Assembly: GCF_004337365.2 (NCBI RefSeq)
Contig: NZ_CP044016.1
Span: 2,480,001-2,544,000 of the forward strand
Reading direction: 5' to 3'
DNA from: Rhizosphaericola mali
GTDB lineage: Bacteria; Bacteroidota; Bacteroidia; Chitinophagales; Chitinophagaceae
DNA: 64,000 bases
Program-made: the position numbers and the translations under genes
Notes under the pieces: model-generated
The model's database searches: none
The model's input: the letters and a program-made list of their open reading frames with translations, nothing else
What the model was told of the DNA's origin: nothing
Shown here: piece after piece, positions 46,048 through 54,106 of the stretch
How positions within the stretch are numbered: the first letter of the stretch is position 1
How the letters are laid out: every line of letters begins with the position of its first letter

Positions 46048-46101
46048 AGTCCATCATTTTCAAAAAATAGCACAGTTGCAGTAGTAGTAATCAAGAGAAA
46101 A

Positions 46102-46129
46102 GCTTTTCTGTCTTATAAAACAGAAAAGC
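46102..46129 (-). terminator. Hairpin over the epimerase stop codon (attenuator-like)
   Basis: A perfect 10-base inverted repeat GCTTTTCTGT / ACAGAAAAGC (46102-46111 with 46120-46129), 8-base loop, followed on the minus strand by TTTTCTCTT. The stem includes the last codons and the loop the stop codon (46113-46115) of the epimerase, so translating ribosomes would melt it. Probably tunes expression of the permease and downstream glycosidases. Confidence 0.6.
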
Positions 46130-47120
46130 CCAATGCATACGGATCGTCCTCGGGATCAATCGTAATCGTATTATATCCATAGACGCGAGCCCAACCTTCA
46201 ATACCAGGACGTACAGCAGGCATACCGCCAACGGTCGTCTCCTCTTCTATCGTACCGATAAATTTCGATCCGATAATACTTTCGTGTATAAATTTATCGC
46301 CTTTTTTCAATAAACCTTTTGCGTACCATTGTGCAATTCTTGCAGAGGTTCCTGTACCGCAAGGACTACGATCTATCGCTTTATCACCATAAAATACGGC
46401 ATTTCTCGCTGTAGACGTTGGATCTAAAACTGCTCCCGTCCATTCAATATGATGTACAGAATTGATAGTCGGATCTTCTGGATGAACAAATGTATACTGA
46501 GCATTAATCCTGTCACGAATTACTCTCGCCCATGCGATTAATTTCTCCACAGAATAATGTTCCAATCCTTTGAAATTATCTTGTACATCTACGATAGCGT
46601 AGAAATTACCACCGTAGGAAACATCAAATTTTAATTCCCCTAAATCTGGACATTCTACCGTCAAATCCGTCGCAGCAAGAAAGGATGGAACGTTGGTCAA
46701 TTTGACACTTTTGACCTTATTTCCTTCTTGTTTGTATTCGATATTTACATATCCAGCAGGCGCTTCCATACGAACGATACCCGGTGTTTTGGGAACGATC
46801 AAACCTTCTTCAATGCCCGCAGTAATCGTACCGATCGTACCATGACCACACATCGCTAAACAACCACTTGTCTCAATAAATAAAACACCTACATCATTTT
46901 TGGGATCAGCAGGTGGATATAAAATAGATCCGCTCATCATATCGTGACCTCTTGGTTCGAACATCAAGCCCTTACGAATCCAATCATAATTTTGTAAAAA
47001 ATATTGCCTTTTTTCACTCATAGTTACGCCCTCTAATTGAGGACCGCCACCAGCAACCAATCTCACTGGATTACCACAAGTATGCGCATCAACACAAAAA
47101 AAAGTTTTTTTCATCTTCAT
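46113..47120 (-). CDS. 4-hydroxyproline 2-epimerase (proline racemase family)
   Basis: A 335-residue cytoplasmic enzyme converting trans-4-hydroxy-L-proline to cis-4-hydroxy-D-proline, first step of the bacterial hydroxyproline pathway. Both catalytic cysteines are present: Cys91 in LAMCGHGTIG and Cys254 in DRSPCGTGTSA. The N-terminal DAHTCGNPVRLV is typical of the hydroxyproline epimerase branch. Two Cys rather than Cys/Thr separates it from the trans-3-hydroxyproline dehydratase group. The start at 47120 overlaps the previous gene by one base (TGATG), implying translational coupling with the semialdehyde dehydrogenase; a TTG at 47123 or an ATG at 47114 are alternatives. Confidence 0.93.
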   Translation of the reverse strand: MKMKKTFFCVDAHTCGNPVRLVAGGGPQLEGVTMSEKRQYFLQNYDWIRKGLMFEPRGHDMMSGSILYPPADPKNDVGVLFIETSGCLAMCGHGTIGTITAGIEEGLIVPKTPGIVRMEAPAGYVNIEYKQEGNKVKSVKLTNVPSFLAATDLTVECPDLGELKFDVSYGGNFYAIVDVQDNFKGLEHYSVEKLIAWARVIRDRINAQYTFVHPEDPTINSVHHIEWTGAVLDPTSTARNAVFYGDKAIDRSPCGTGTSARIAQWYAKGLLKKGDKFIHESIIGSKFIGTIEEETTVGGMPAVRPGIEGWARVYGYNTITIDPEDDPYALGFSVL

Positions 47121-48598
47121 CAATTTTGAGATTCATTCGTCCAATTATCATCTACCAAACGCCAAATTTTTAATGGATTAGCAGCTTTTAATTCATCAGG
47201 AAGGAAGTTTTCAGGAAAACCTTGATAGCAGATGGGTCGCACCCACCTCTTAATCGCCGTAGTACCAACGGAAGTATAACGTACATCTGTAGTCGCTGGG
47301 AACGGTCCACCATGAATCATGCTACTACAAACCTCCACTCCAGTAGGCACATCATTGATAATAACTCTACCAGCAAGGCTTGTTTGTAAATCAATTATAT
47401 TAGGATAATCCGCTAAATCTTTTTCCGTAGCCATCAATGTTGTAGTTAATTGACCACCTAAGGACGCAAGAATAGTTTCTAATTCAGATAAATCTTCCAC
47501 TTCTACAACTATAGAATATGGACCAAATAATTCTTCTTGTAAATATTCTTTTTGCAAAAAGGTTTTGCCTTCTGTTTTTACTACGGTTGGATAGCCTTCA
47601 ATATCCACAGCTTCTGTATCCGCCTTACCAACTATAGAAACATCTGATTTTTCAAGTATACGATTCAATCCAGTATTGTATGCTTTTTGAATACCCGCAT
47701 GCAACATTTTTTGAGGTAATACTTTTGCAATTTCATCTTTTAAAACGGCTAAAAAAGTATCCAAACTAGAAGATTTTACCGCCAAAATCAAACCTGGGTT
47801 CGTACAAAATTGTCCCATCCCTACCGTTATAGAGCCCGCATATTGTTTGGCTAAAGCTGTAGGATCTTGAGCTAATTTATCCGAAAATAAAACGACAGGA
47901 TTAATACTGCCCATTTCTGCAAATACAGGAATTGGATTTTTGCGTGCTTTCGCATATTCTACTAATGCTAAACCACCTTTTTGAGAGCCAGTAAAACCAA
48001 CACCTGCAGTAACTGTATGTTGCACTAATAATTTACCTGCATCAAATGATGTATCTGTCACATGCTGAATCGTAAACTCAGGCATACCACTAGAAATAAC
48101 CGCACTATCTAATATTGCAAATACTTTATCTGAAAGCTTGGGATGACCAGGATGAGCTTTTATAACTAAGGTAGAACCAGATGCTAATACACTAGCAGAA
48201 TCACCACCAGCAGTAGAAAATGCAAAAGGAAAATTACTCGCACCAAATACAACAACAGGACCGACTGGCTGTAACATTTTACGAATATCCGCTTTTGCTA
48301 AAGGCTTACGGTCAGGCTTAGCTTGATCTATCGAAGCTTCCACCCAACTACCTTCCTTTAATAATGCAGCAAATGCTTTTAGTTGATTGGTAGTTCGCGA
48401 CAATTCACCTTGAAGTCTTCCTTCGGGCAAATGACTTTCTTCCATTGCCAATGGAACTAATTCTGTTCGTTGACTTTCCAAAGCATCAGCCAAATTTTCA
48501 AGAAATTGTGCACGGTCTTTTTTGCTACTTTTTTTATATATGGTAAATGCATTTTTAGCATTTACCATAATTTGATCTATATTTTCTTCTAATGTCAT
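47120..48598 (-). CDS. 2-oxoglutarate semialdehyde dehydrogenase (aldehyde dehydrogenase)
   Basis: A 492-residue aldehyde dehydrogenase superfamily protein, last step of hydroxyproline catabolism (2-oxoglutarate semialdehyde to 2-oxoglutarate, NAD(P)-linked). Catalytic Cys265 lies in GMGQFCTNPGL, general base Glu228 in FAEMGSINP; the cofactor region has FGASNFPFAFSTAGGD and VIKAHPGHP. These segments match the type III enzyme found in hydroxyproline and proline-derived pathways rather than succinate-semialdehyde dehydrogenases. It follows the deaminase by 28 bases and overlaps the epimerase start by one base. Confidence 0.9.
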   Translation of the reverse strand: MTLEENIDQIMVNAKNAFTIYKKSSKKDRAQFLENLADALESQRTELVPLAMEESHLPEGRLQGELSRTTNQLKAFAALLKEGSWVEASIDQAKPDRKPLAKADIRKMLQPVGPVVVFGASNFPFAFSTAGGDSASVLASGSTLVIKAHPGHPKLSDKVFAILDSAVISSGMPEFTIQHVTDTSFDAGKLLVQHTVTAGVGFTGSQKGGLALVEYAKARKNPIPVFAEMGSINPVVLFSDKLAQDPTALAKQYAGSITVGMGQFCTNPGLILAVKSSSLDTFLAVLKDEIAKVLPQKMLHAGIQKAYNTGLNRILEKSDVSIVGKADTEAVDIEGYPTVVKTEGKTFLQKEYLQEELFGPYSIVVEVEDLSELETILASLGGQLTTTLMATEKDLADYPNIIDLQTSLAGRVIINDVPTGVEVCSSMIHGGPFPATTDVRYTSVGTTAIKRWVRPICYQGFPENFLPDELKAANPLKIWRLVDDNWTNESQN

Positions 48599-48626
48599 AA
48601 TCTAAGATAATATTTGTACTATTGAA

Positions 48627-49541
48627 TTAAAGATGCAAATAATCAGGCAAACTAGGTCTGCACGCTAATCTTTCTTCAATAATTTCAATAGCTTTTGCTC
48701 TTTTTTCTCCACTCAATGGAACTCTGGGAGCACGTACAAATTCATTTCCTATACCTGTATATGTTTCTACTAATTTAATATATTGTACCAATTGTGGATC
48801 TATGTCAAATTCCAATAAAGGTAAAAACCATCTGTAAATTTCTTGAGCTTCTTTATATTTTCCAGCTTTTACCAAGTTTACAATGGCAACAGTCTCAGCA
48901 GGAAGTGCGTCCACCAAGCCAGCAACCAAACCATCAGCACCAGCACAAAGTTCTTCGAATGTAATCGTATCTACACCACACAAAATTTTAAATCTGTCAC
49001 CAAATTTATTTTTCATTCTAGTAACATTGGTGATATCTCTAGTTGATTCTTTTACAGCTTCAATAGTAGGGATATCCACCAATTGGCTGAACATATCTAA
49101 AGTAATTTCGATTTTATAGTCAAATGGATTATTATATAAAATAATAGGCAAATCAGTCGCGGCTGCAACAGTTTTGAAATATAATACAACTTCATCATTT
49201 GAAGCTTTATATCTCATTGGAGGTAGCAACATCAAACCGCTTGCACCCCAAGATTTTGCATCTTTAGCAAGACTAATTGCATCTCTTGTCGCACCTTCTG
49301 CAATATTTACAATTATAGGGAAATCTGCACCTAAAACTTCAATAGCTTTTTTTACAAGTAATTCTTTTTCTGATTTTGTAATGGTACTAGCTTCACCTAA
49401 TGATCCGCCAATAATAATACCACGAACACCAGCTTCTTTTTGAGCCAATAAATTTTTACCAAATAATTCTAAGTCTAATTCTTCTTCTTTCGTAAATGCA
49501 GTAGTCACGGCAGGAAATACGCCATCCCATTTAAAACTCAT
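48627..49541 (-). CDS. 1-pyrroline-4-hydroxy-2-carboxylate deaminase (DHDPS/NAL superfamily)
   Basis: A 304-residue (beta/alpha)8 aldolase-like enzyme. Schiff-base Lys164 (IEAVKEST), Tyr136 (ILYNNPF) and the GGSLGEAST loop (45-53) are the superfamily hallmarks. Among DapA-like proteins, the partner genes decide: beside a hydroxyproline epimerase, D-hydroxyproline oxidase and semialdehyde dehydrogenase it is predicted to deaminate and dehydrate 1-pyrroline-4-hydroxy-2-carboxylate to 2-oxoglutarate semialdehyde and ammonia. First gene of the long minus-strand run, read divergently from the AraC regulator across a 219-base control region. Confidence 0.88.
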   Translation of the reverse strand: MSFKWDGVFPAVTTAFTKEEELDLELFGKNLLAQKEAGVRGIIIGGSLGEASTITKSEKELLVKKAIEVLGADFPIIVNIAEGATRDAISLAKDAKSWGASGLMLLPPMRYKASNDEVVLYFKTVAAATDLPIILYNNPFDYKIEITLDMFSQLVDIPTIEAVKESTRDITNVTRMKNKFGDRFKILCGVDTITFEELCAGADGLVAGLVDALPAETVAIVNLVKAGKYKEAQEIYRWFLPLLEFDIDPQLVQYIKLVETYTGIGNEFVRAPRVPLSGEKRAKAIEIIEERLACRPSLPDYLHL

Positions 49542-49570
49542 ATATAATTATTTTTTATTTTTTAATATTC

Positions 49571-49578
49571 CAAAGTTA
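49571..49578 (-). promoter_or_regulatory. Putative -7 box for the hydroxyproline operon
   Basis: Minus strand 49578-49571 reads TAACTTTG, matching TAnnTTTG, 30 bases before the deaminase start. The -33 element is not clear at standard spacing, which would fit a promoter needing an activator. Confidence 0.35.
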
Positions 49579-49681
49579 TTTCACTGATTTTACAAGTATT
49601 TCACAATAATTAATCATTTCATACCAAATATTAACCTTGTTTGAATAAATTTTCTTCCTAACCGAATAAAAAATAAAAATT

Positions 49682-49707
49682 AACCAATTCTAACCATATT
49701 TTAACCC
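49682..49707. promoter_or_regulatory. Three TAACC direct repeats, probable AraC-type operator
   Basis: TAACC occurs at 49682, 49692 and 49703, starts 10 and 11 bases apart, so all lie on one face of the helix, 54-79 bases before the AraC start and about 140-165 bases before the deaminase start. More TAACC/TTAACC copies occur at about 49632 and 49658. The last pair is identical to the 16-mer at 17962-17977 upstream of SusC1. Likely bound by the adjacent AraC protein; inference. Confidence 0.5.
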
Positions 49708-49760
49708 ATTTTATCACAATTAAATATTTTAATGTTAATTTTAGGTATAAAATGTAAGAG

Positions 49761-50651
49761 ATGAAAGTACTACAATTCACCATTCCGGTGCAAGAGGATA
49801 AAGCTATTATAGCTCGTGTGGACAGGTTACCGTTTTTTTATCCATACTTACATAGACATAAAGAGACGCAGATTACTTGGGTTCAACAAGGAGAAGGTAC
49901 ACTTATGGTTAATAATCAGATGCATCCCTTTGAAACCAATTCTCTTTATTTTATCGGGGCAAACCAACCGCATATTTTCAAAAGCAGCCCTTCGTATCAT
50001 AATCCCAAAAGCACAAAAAGCATTGTTAGCTTAGATATATTCTTTGACCCTGAAATTATTTCCAAGACATTATTAAATATTAATGAATTGAAACCACTTC
50101 AATTCTTTTTAAAAAAGATTCAAACAGGTTTTAAGATTCCGCAAAACCTTGTTCCTACAATCTCAAATAAAATGCTTTTAATAAATCAATCTGACGATAC
50201 AATACTAAAAACATTGTACTTTATTGAATTATTACAGGATTTAAAAAATATAGAAGACCCAGAACTACTTTCCTCTGAAAGATCAATTATTTCCACAGAA
50301 ACGGACGGAATCAGAATCAGTCAAATCTATAATTTCATATTACAAAATTTTGATAAAGATATTAGTTTAGAAGATGTCGCTAAAAAAGCATTTATGACGC
50401 CACAAGCATTTTGCCGCTTCTTCAAAAAACATACGAGACATACATTTGTATCATTTTTGAATGAAATAAGGGTCAATGAAGCTTGTAAATTATTTCTTGA
50501 TGGCAACTATGAAGGTATCTCGACCATAGCGTATAAATGTGGTTTTAATAGTATTACCAACTTTAATAGAGTATTCAAAAGTGTGACAGGAAAATCTCCC
50601 AAATTATACAAGGAAAATCTTTTAAAGAAAATGGAGTTAAACTATGCATAA
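49761..50651 (+). CDS. AraC-family regulator of the hydroxyproline/glycoprotein locus
   Basis: A 296-residue regulator. The N-terminal cupin-like effector domain (about 10-110) includes YLHRHKETQITWVQQGEG and FIGANQPHIF. The C-terminal AraC helix-turn-helix pair (about 190-290) has DVAKKAFMTPQAFCRFFKKH and ISTIAYKCGFNSITNFNRVFK. It is the only gene divergent from the 49.5-kb minus-strand run and shares its control region with the deaminase, so it is the natural regulator of the hydroxyproline genes, sensing hydroxyproline or an intermediate. The TAACC repeats just upstream are candidate binding sites. Followed by a bidirectional terminator. Confidence 0.9.
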   Translation: MKVLQFTIPVQEDKAIIARVDRLPFFYPYLHRHKETQITWVQQGEGTLMVNNQMHPFETNSLYFIGANQPHIFKSSPSYHNPKSTKSIVSLDIFFDPEIISKTLLNINELKPLQFFLKKIQTGFKIPQNLVPTISNKMLLINQSDDTILKTLYFIELLQDLKNIEDPELLSSERSIISTETDGIRISQIYNFILQNFDKDISLEDVAKKAFMTPQAFCRFFKKHTRHTFVSFLNEIRVNEACKLFLDGNYEGISTIAYKCGFNSITNFNRVFKSVTGKSPKLYKENLLKKMELNYA

Positions 50652-50676
50652 AAAAGGAGCAAATTGCTCCTTTTTT
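50650..50676. terminator. Bidirectional intrinsic terminator
   Basis: AAAAAAGGAGC, loop AAATT, GCTCCTTTTTT: an 11-base-pair stem with A and T runs on both sides. It lies at the end of the AraC gene (the stop is at its left edge) and 25 bases from the end of the convergent MDR oxidoreductase gene, serving both. Confidence 0.85.
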
Positions 50677-50700
50677 ATAGTACAAATATCATAACTAATA

Positions 50701-51636
50701 CTATAACTCCACTATAATTTTACCAACAGTTCTAGCTGTTTCTTGTTGCAAATGTGCTTCTCTCATTTGGCTAAATGGAAATTTCTGTGCAATAGTTGTT
50801 TTAATCGTTCCATTGGTAAGTAAATCAGCAATCTGTTGCATTTGCTTCCCATTCGAATGAACTAAAATAAAATATCCATTTACACCTAATGCCTTTGCTT
50901 TTTCTGTAACATTTTCATTTAAACCAGAAGGAATACTAATAACAGTACCACCTTCTTTGGTTACTGCTAAAGAATTATCAATATTATTACCACCAATGGT
51001 ATCTAATACAAAATCAAATTCTCTTTTTTGAGCAATCCAATCATAGTTATGATAGTCAATATGATGATCCGCTCCCAAACTCAATACAAAATCTTTATTT
51101 TTTTCGGAAGACGTTCCGGTAACTTCCGCACCTAAATATTTTGCAATCTGTACAGCGATATGACCAACGCCACCAGAAGCCGCATGTATCAATACTTTTT
51201 GACCTTTTTGAACCTTGCCATTTTCTACAAGTGCTTGCCAAGCAGTTAATGCAACGAGCGTAGTTGCAGCCGCTTCATTAAAATCGATATTGGCTGGTTT
51301 TAAAGCCAAATGAGCAGCAGGTGCAGCGACATATTCTGCATAAGCTTTGCCATGACCTGGAAAATTAACCATACCAAAAACGGCATCACCAACTTTAAAT
51401 TTATCACTCTTAGTTTCTTCAACTACGCCGGAAATATCCCAACCTAAAATCAATGGACGAAAATCCTTCAACATACCATACATACCATGTCCAGCTCGAC
51501 TTTTAACATCCACAGGATTGATACTAATAGCTTTTACTTTTACTAAAACTTCTCCATCTTGAATAGTTGGAATGTCAAAATCTTGATATTCTAATTGATC
51601 TACACCACCAGGCGCATTTAATACGATTGCTTTCAT
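50701..51636 (-). CDS. NADP-dependent MDR oxidoreductase (quinone-reductase type)
   Basis: A 311-residue zinc-free medium-chain reductase: N-terminal GroES-like domain (VKAISINPVDVKSRAG; DISGVVEE) and Rossmann domain with VLIHAASGGVGHIAVQIAKYLGA. Relatives reduce quinones, enals or crotonyl-type compounds with NADPH. No zinc ligands are seen. Monocistronic, convergent with the AraC gene, with no obvious link to the glycoprotein locus. Probable housekeeping or detoxification role. Confidence 0.85.
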   Translation of the reverse strand: MKAIVLNAPGGVDQLEYQDFDIPTIQDGEVLVKVKAISINPVDVKSRAGHGMYGMLKDFRPLILGWDISGVVEETKSDKFKVGDAVFGMVNFPGHGKAYAEYVAAPAAHLALKPANIDFNEAAATTLVALTAWQALVENGKVQKGQKVLIHAASGGVGHIAVQIAKYLGAEVTGTSSEKNKDFVLSLGADHHIDYHNYDWIAQKREFDFVLDTIGGNNIDNSLAVTKEGGTVISIPSGLNENVTEKAKALGVNGYFILVHSNGKQMQQIADLLTNGTIKTTIAQKFPFSQMREAHLQQETARTVGKIIVEL

Positions 51637-51734
51637 TTTGTTTATCTTTTAATTTGATAGGGCAAAGCTCTATAGTTTCATAATTTTAAAATGATACAAA
51701 TCAGCGGATAATTTTCACATTTGTAGGAAAGTAT

Positions 51735-52055
51735 TTAATACATTTGAGTCGTGTCAATATGATTCTTATCTAAATTATTCCAATCCGGTTTAAATTCTCT
51801 CTCTTTAGCTATTTCCCAATGTATTATAGTTGCAGATATAACAAAAATAAAAAGCGAAAATTTAAGATATCTTTTTCTAAAATATTTCTTAATGCATATA
51901 TATATGAATAACGAAAAAATTGAGTATAGTGATAATAATTTAATAAACAATACTGCACTGTCAACATCTCTCATCCATTCCTGACCTTCTGCATAAAGCC
52001 GACAAGGTATTAACATTAATAAAACATATACAAAGACTGGACTTACTTTTTTCAT
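51735..52055 (-). CDS. Small membrane protein, unknown
   Basis: 106 residues with a hydrophobic N terminus (signal-like, about 5-22) and two further hydrophobic segments (about 34-55 and 65-82), separated by a basic loop KKYFRKRYLK. I recognise no family. It is isolated between the MDR and SDR genes. Composition is plausible for a real small inner-membrane protein, but support is limited to the open frame and the topology pattern. Confidence 0.5.
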   Translation of the reverse strand: MKKVSPVFVYVLLMLIPCRLYAEGQEWMRDVDSAVLFIKLLSLYSIFSLFIYICIKKYFRKRYLKFSLFIFVISATIIHWEIAKEREFKPDWNNLDKNHIDTTQMY

Positions 52056-52130
52056 AAACTTAACTCGAAAAATAAAGTTAGAGCTTTTTTCGATACGTAA
52101 AAATGTGCTATTCTTCCGCTCAAATGAATA

Positions 52131-52160
52131 ATTGATTTGCTTATAACCTCAATAATTTTG
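52131..52160 (+). promoter_or_regulatory. Putative promoter of the SDR gene
   Basis: ATTG at 52131-52134, then 18 bases, then TAATTTTG at 52153-52160, a fair match to TTTG-N19-TAnnTTTG, ending 39 bases before the SDR start at 52200. Confidence 0.4.
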
Positions 52161-52199
52161 CTATATCAAATTGATAAAAACAAATTAAAATTTTCAAAA

Positions 52200-53024
52200 A
52201 TGAGCAAGATAATATTCATTACAGGAGCATCTAAAGGATTTGGCAGATTATGGGCAGAGGCCCTATTAAGACGCGGCGACAAAGTTGCTGCAACCGCCAG
52301 AAATACTGATGCATTAAAAGATTTAGTAACTAAATATGGCGAAAATGTATTACCATTGGCATTAGACGTGAATGACAGAAATTCCGTATTCGAAGCAGTA
52401 AATAAAGCCGCTAAACATTTTGGAGAAATTGATGTATTAATAAACAATGCGGGATATGGTTTATTCGGAACGACAGAAGAAACAACTGAAGCGCAAGCTA
52501 GACAACAAATGGAAACGAATTTCTTTGGTTCTCTTTGGGTAATACAAGCTATTTTGCCCATTTTTCGTCAGCAAAAAAGTGGATATCTAATACAGATTTC
52601 AAGTGTTCTTGGTTTGACAACTTTACCATTATTGGGATTGTACAATGCTTCAAAATTTGCAGTGGAGGGTTTGGTAGAAACGGTTGCAACAGAAACTTCT
52701 GGACTAGGTATTCACACAACTTTAATTGAGCCAAATGGCTATGCAACAGATTGGGCGGGCGCTTCTGCCGGTCAAACGAGCGCTGATATCACTGACTATA
52801 ATTCAATACGTAAAGCATTTGCAGAGTCTGGTGACAATGCAGATAATTGGGGTAAACCAGAAGCTACAGTGCAACCAGTTCTGAACTTAATTGACAATCC
52901 AAATCCTCCTAAAAGATTATTGTTTGGAAAAGTTGCGTATAATTTAATGCATGATGTATATTCCGCGCGGTTGAAGGAAATCGAAGATTGGAAAGAAGTA
53001 AGCATTACGGCACACGGTCACTAA
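52200..53024 (+). CDS. Short-chain dehydrogenase/reductase
   Basis: 274 residues from the ATG at 52200; an upstream in-frame codon at 52137 would overlap the promoter and only adds a non-conserved leader. Classical SDR: cofactor motif TGASKGFG (8-15), NNAGYG (82-87), catalytic Ser about 135, Tyr148 and Lys152 (YNASK). The substrate is not predictable. An AraC gene follows 79 bases downstream on the same strand after a hairpin, so the two may be a reductase and its regulator, a common pairing. Confidence 0.88.
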   Translation: MSKIIFITGASKGFGRLWAEALLRRGDKVAATARNTDALKDLVTKYGENVLPLALDVNDRNSVFEAVNKAAKHFGEIDVLINNAGYGLFGTTEETTEAQARQQMETNFFGSLWVIQAILPIFRQQKSGYLIQISSVLGLTTLPLLGLYNASKFAVEGLVETVATETSGLGIHTTLIEPNGYATDWAGASAGQTSADITDYNSIRKAFAESGDNADNWGKPEATVQPVLNLIDNPNPPKRLLFGKVAYNLMHDVYSARLKEIEDWKEVSITAHGH

Positions 53025-53030
53025 TTTTAC

Positions 53031-53071
53031 AATATCAATAGTAATTTCTTCGGAAAATTGCTATTGATATT
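53031..53071 (+). terminator. Long hairpin after the SDR gene
   Basis: A 17-base inverted repeat (53031-53047 with 53055-53071, one G-T pair), core AATATCAATAG / CTATTGATATT, with CTTCGG at the tip, a known stable tetraloop type. It starts 6 bases after the SDR stop. The U-run is short (TTTATCC), so it may stabilise the 3' end or terminate partially. Confidence 0.6.
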
Positions 53072-53103
53072 TATCCTAATTTTATATATCGAAAAATTCA
53101 ATT

Positions 53104-53994
53104 ATGCTTCACTACCATTCTCTTACCGATATGTATCACCAAAATTTGTGGGGAGCTCCTGAGCATCCTCTTTTTGGCTTAGTAGGTTGTATGTCCTCTT
53201 GTCCTTTAGGTGATCGGGAGTTTACGACTGACTGTTATGTGATTGCGTTCAAGAAGATTAAAGCAGGACATATCATGTATGGAAGAACGAAATTTGATCA
53301 TGAAAATGGTTCCATGTTTTTCGCCAAACCTCGCCAGATTATTGAGATGAAAGGCTTGGAATTTGAAGAAAATGGCTTTATGATTATGATTCATGAAGAT
53401 TATCTGAAAGGGCATGAATTATTCAAAACCATTGAACAATATAGTTTTTTCGACTATGAAGTAAATGAAGCGCTACATCTTTCCCCAAAAGAAGAGCAAA
53501 TAATCAAAGAACTATATTCAAAAATTGAAGAAGAATATCACAATAATCCAGATGAGTATAGTCGTGAAATTATCTTGAGTCACGTAGACGCTATATTGAA
53601 ATACGCACAACGTTATTTCAAACGTCAATTTATTGACAGAACACAACTGTCTGGTAAAACAATCTCTCGTTTTAATGAAGTTTTAAAAAATTATTTGGCC
53701 AAAAATAGTTTGCAAGATCAAGGCTTACCAAGTGTCAACTATATGGCGGAACAATTGTATTTATCGCCGAGATATTTGAGTGATTTATTGAAACAAGAAA
53801 CGGGGAAAACCGCATTGGAATTAATACATTTGTCGCTTATTTCAGAAGCTAAAAATCAACTTCGTTTGGGTGAAAAAAGTATATCCGAAATTGCTTACGA
53901 TTTAGGTTTCGAAAATGCCTCCTATTTTACACGTTTATTTAAAAAGCAATCTAGCATGACACCTTTGGAATATAGAAAGATGCAGATGAATTAA
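53104..53994 (+). CDS. AraC-family transcriptional regulator
   Basis: A 296-residue regulator with an N-terminal ligand-type domain (about 1-170, with the early motif GCMSSCPLGDREF) and a C-terminal AraC helix-turn-helix region (about 195-295: YMAEQLYLSPRYLSDLLKQETG and ISEIAYDLGFENASYFTRLFKK). It lies 79 bases downstream of the SDR gene. The target is unknown; the neighbouring SDR is the simplest guess. Not obviously related to the regulator at 49761 beyond the DNA-binding domain. Confidence 0.87.
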   Translation: MLHYHSLTDMYHQNLWGAPEHPLFGLVGCMSSCPLGDREFTTDCYVIAFKKIKAGHIMYGRTKFDHENGSMFFAKPRQIIEMKGLEFEENGFMIMIHEDYLKGHELFKTIEQYSFFDYEVNEALHLSPKEEQIIKELYSKIEEEYHNNPDEYSREIILSHVDAILKYAQRYFKRQFIDRTQLSGKTISRFNEVLKNYLAKNSLQDQGLPSVNYMAEQLYLSPRYLSDLLKQETGKTALELIHLSLISEAKNQLRLGEKSISEIAYDLGFENASYFTRLFKKQSSMTPLEYRKMQMN

Positions 53995-54106
53995 TGAAAT
54001 AGTTCATTTATAATTTTAATTTATTTTTAAGAAAAATAAAATATGAAAGGATATTTTAAAGGATATTTAGTCAAACAGTATGTGTTGTTTCATTTAGTTT
54101 TGTAGA

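Noticed and set aside
46113-47120. Proline racemase or trans-3-hydroxyproline dehydratase instead of epimerase
   Set aside because: Both Cys residues are present (excludes the Cys/Thr dehydratase), and the neighbours complete the 4-hydroxyproline pathway rather than proline racemisation.
48627-49541. Reading the aldolase-like gene as dihydrodipicolinate synthase (dapA)
   Set aside because: Superfamily motifs fit both, but its operon partners are all hydroxyproline-catabolic and lysA is far away and not linked.
52166-52561. Minus-strand open frame of 131 codons
   Set aside because: Lies opposite the SDR gene, whose motifs are complete; the antisense product has no recognisable features.
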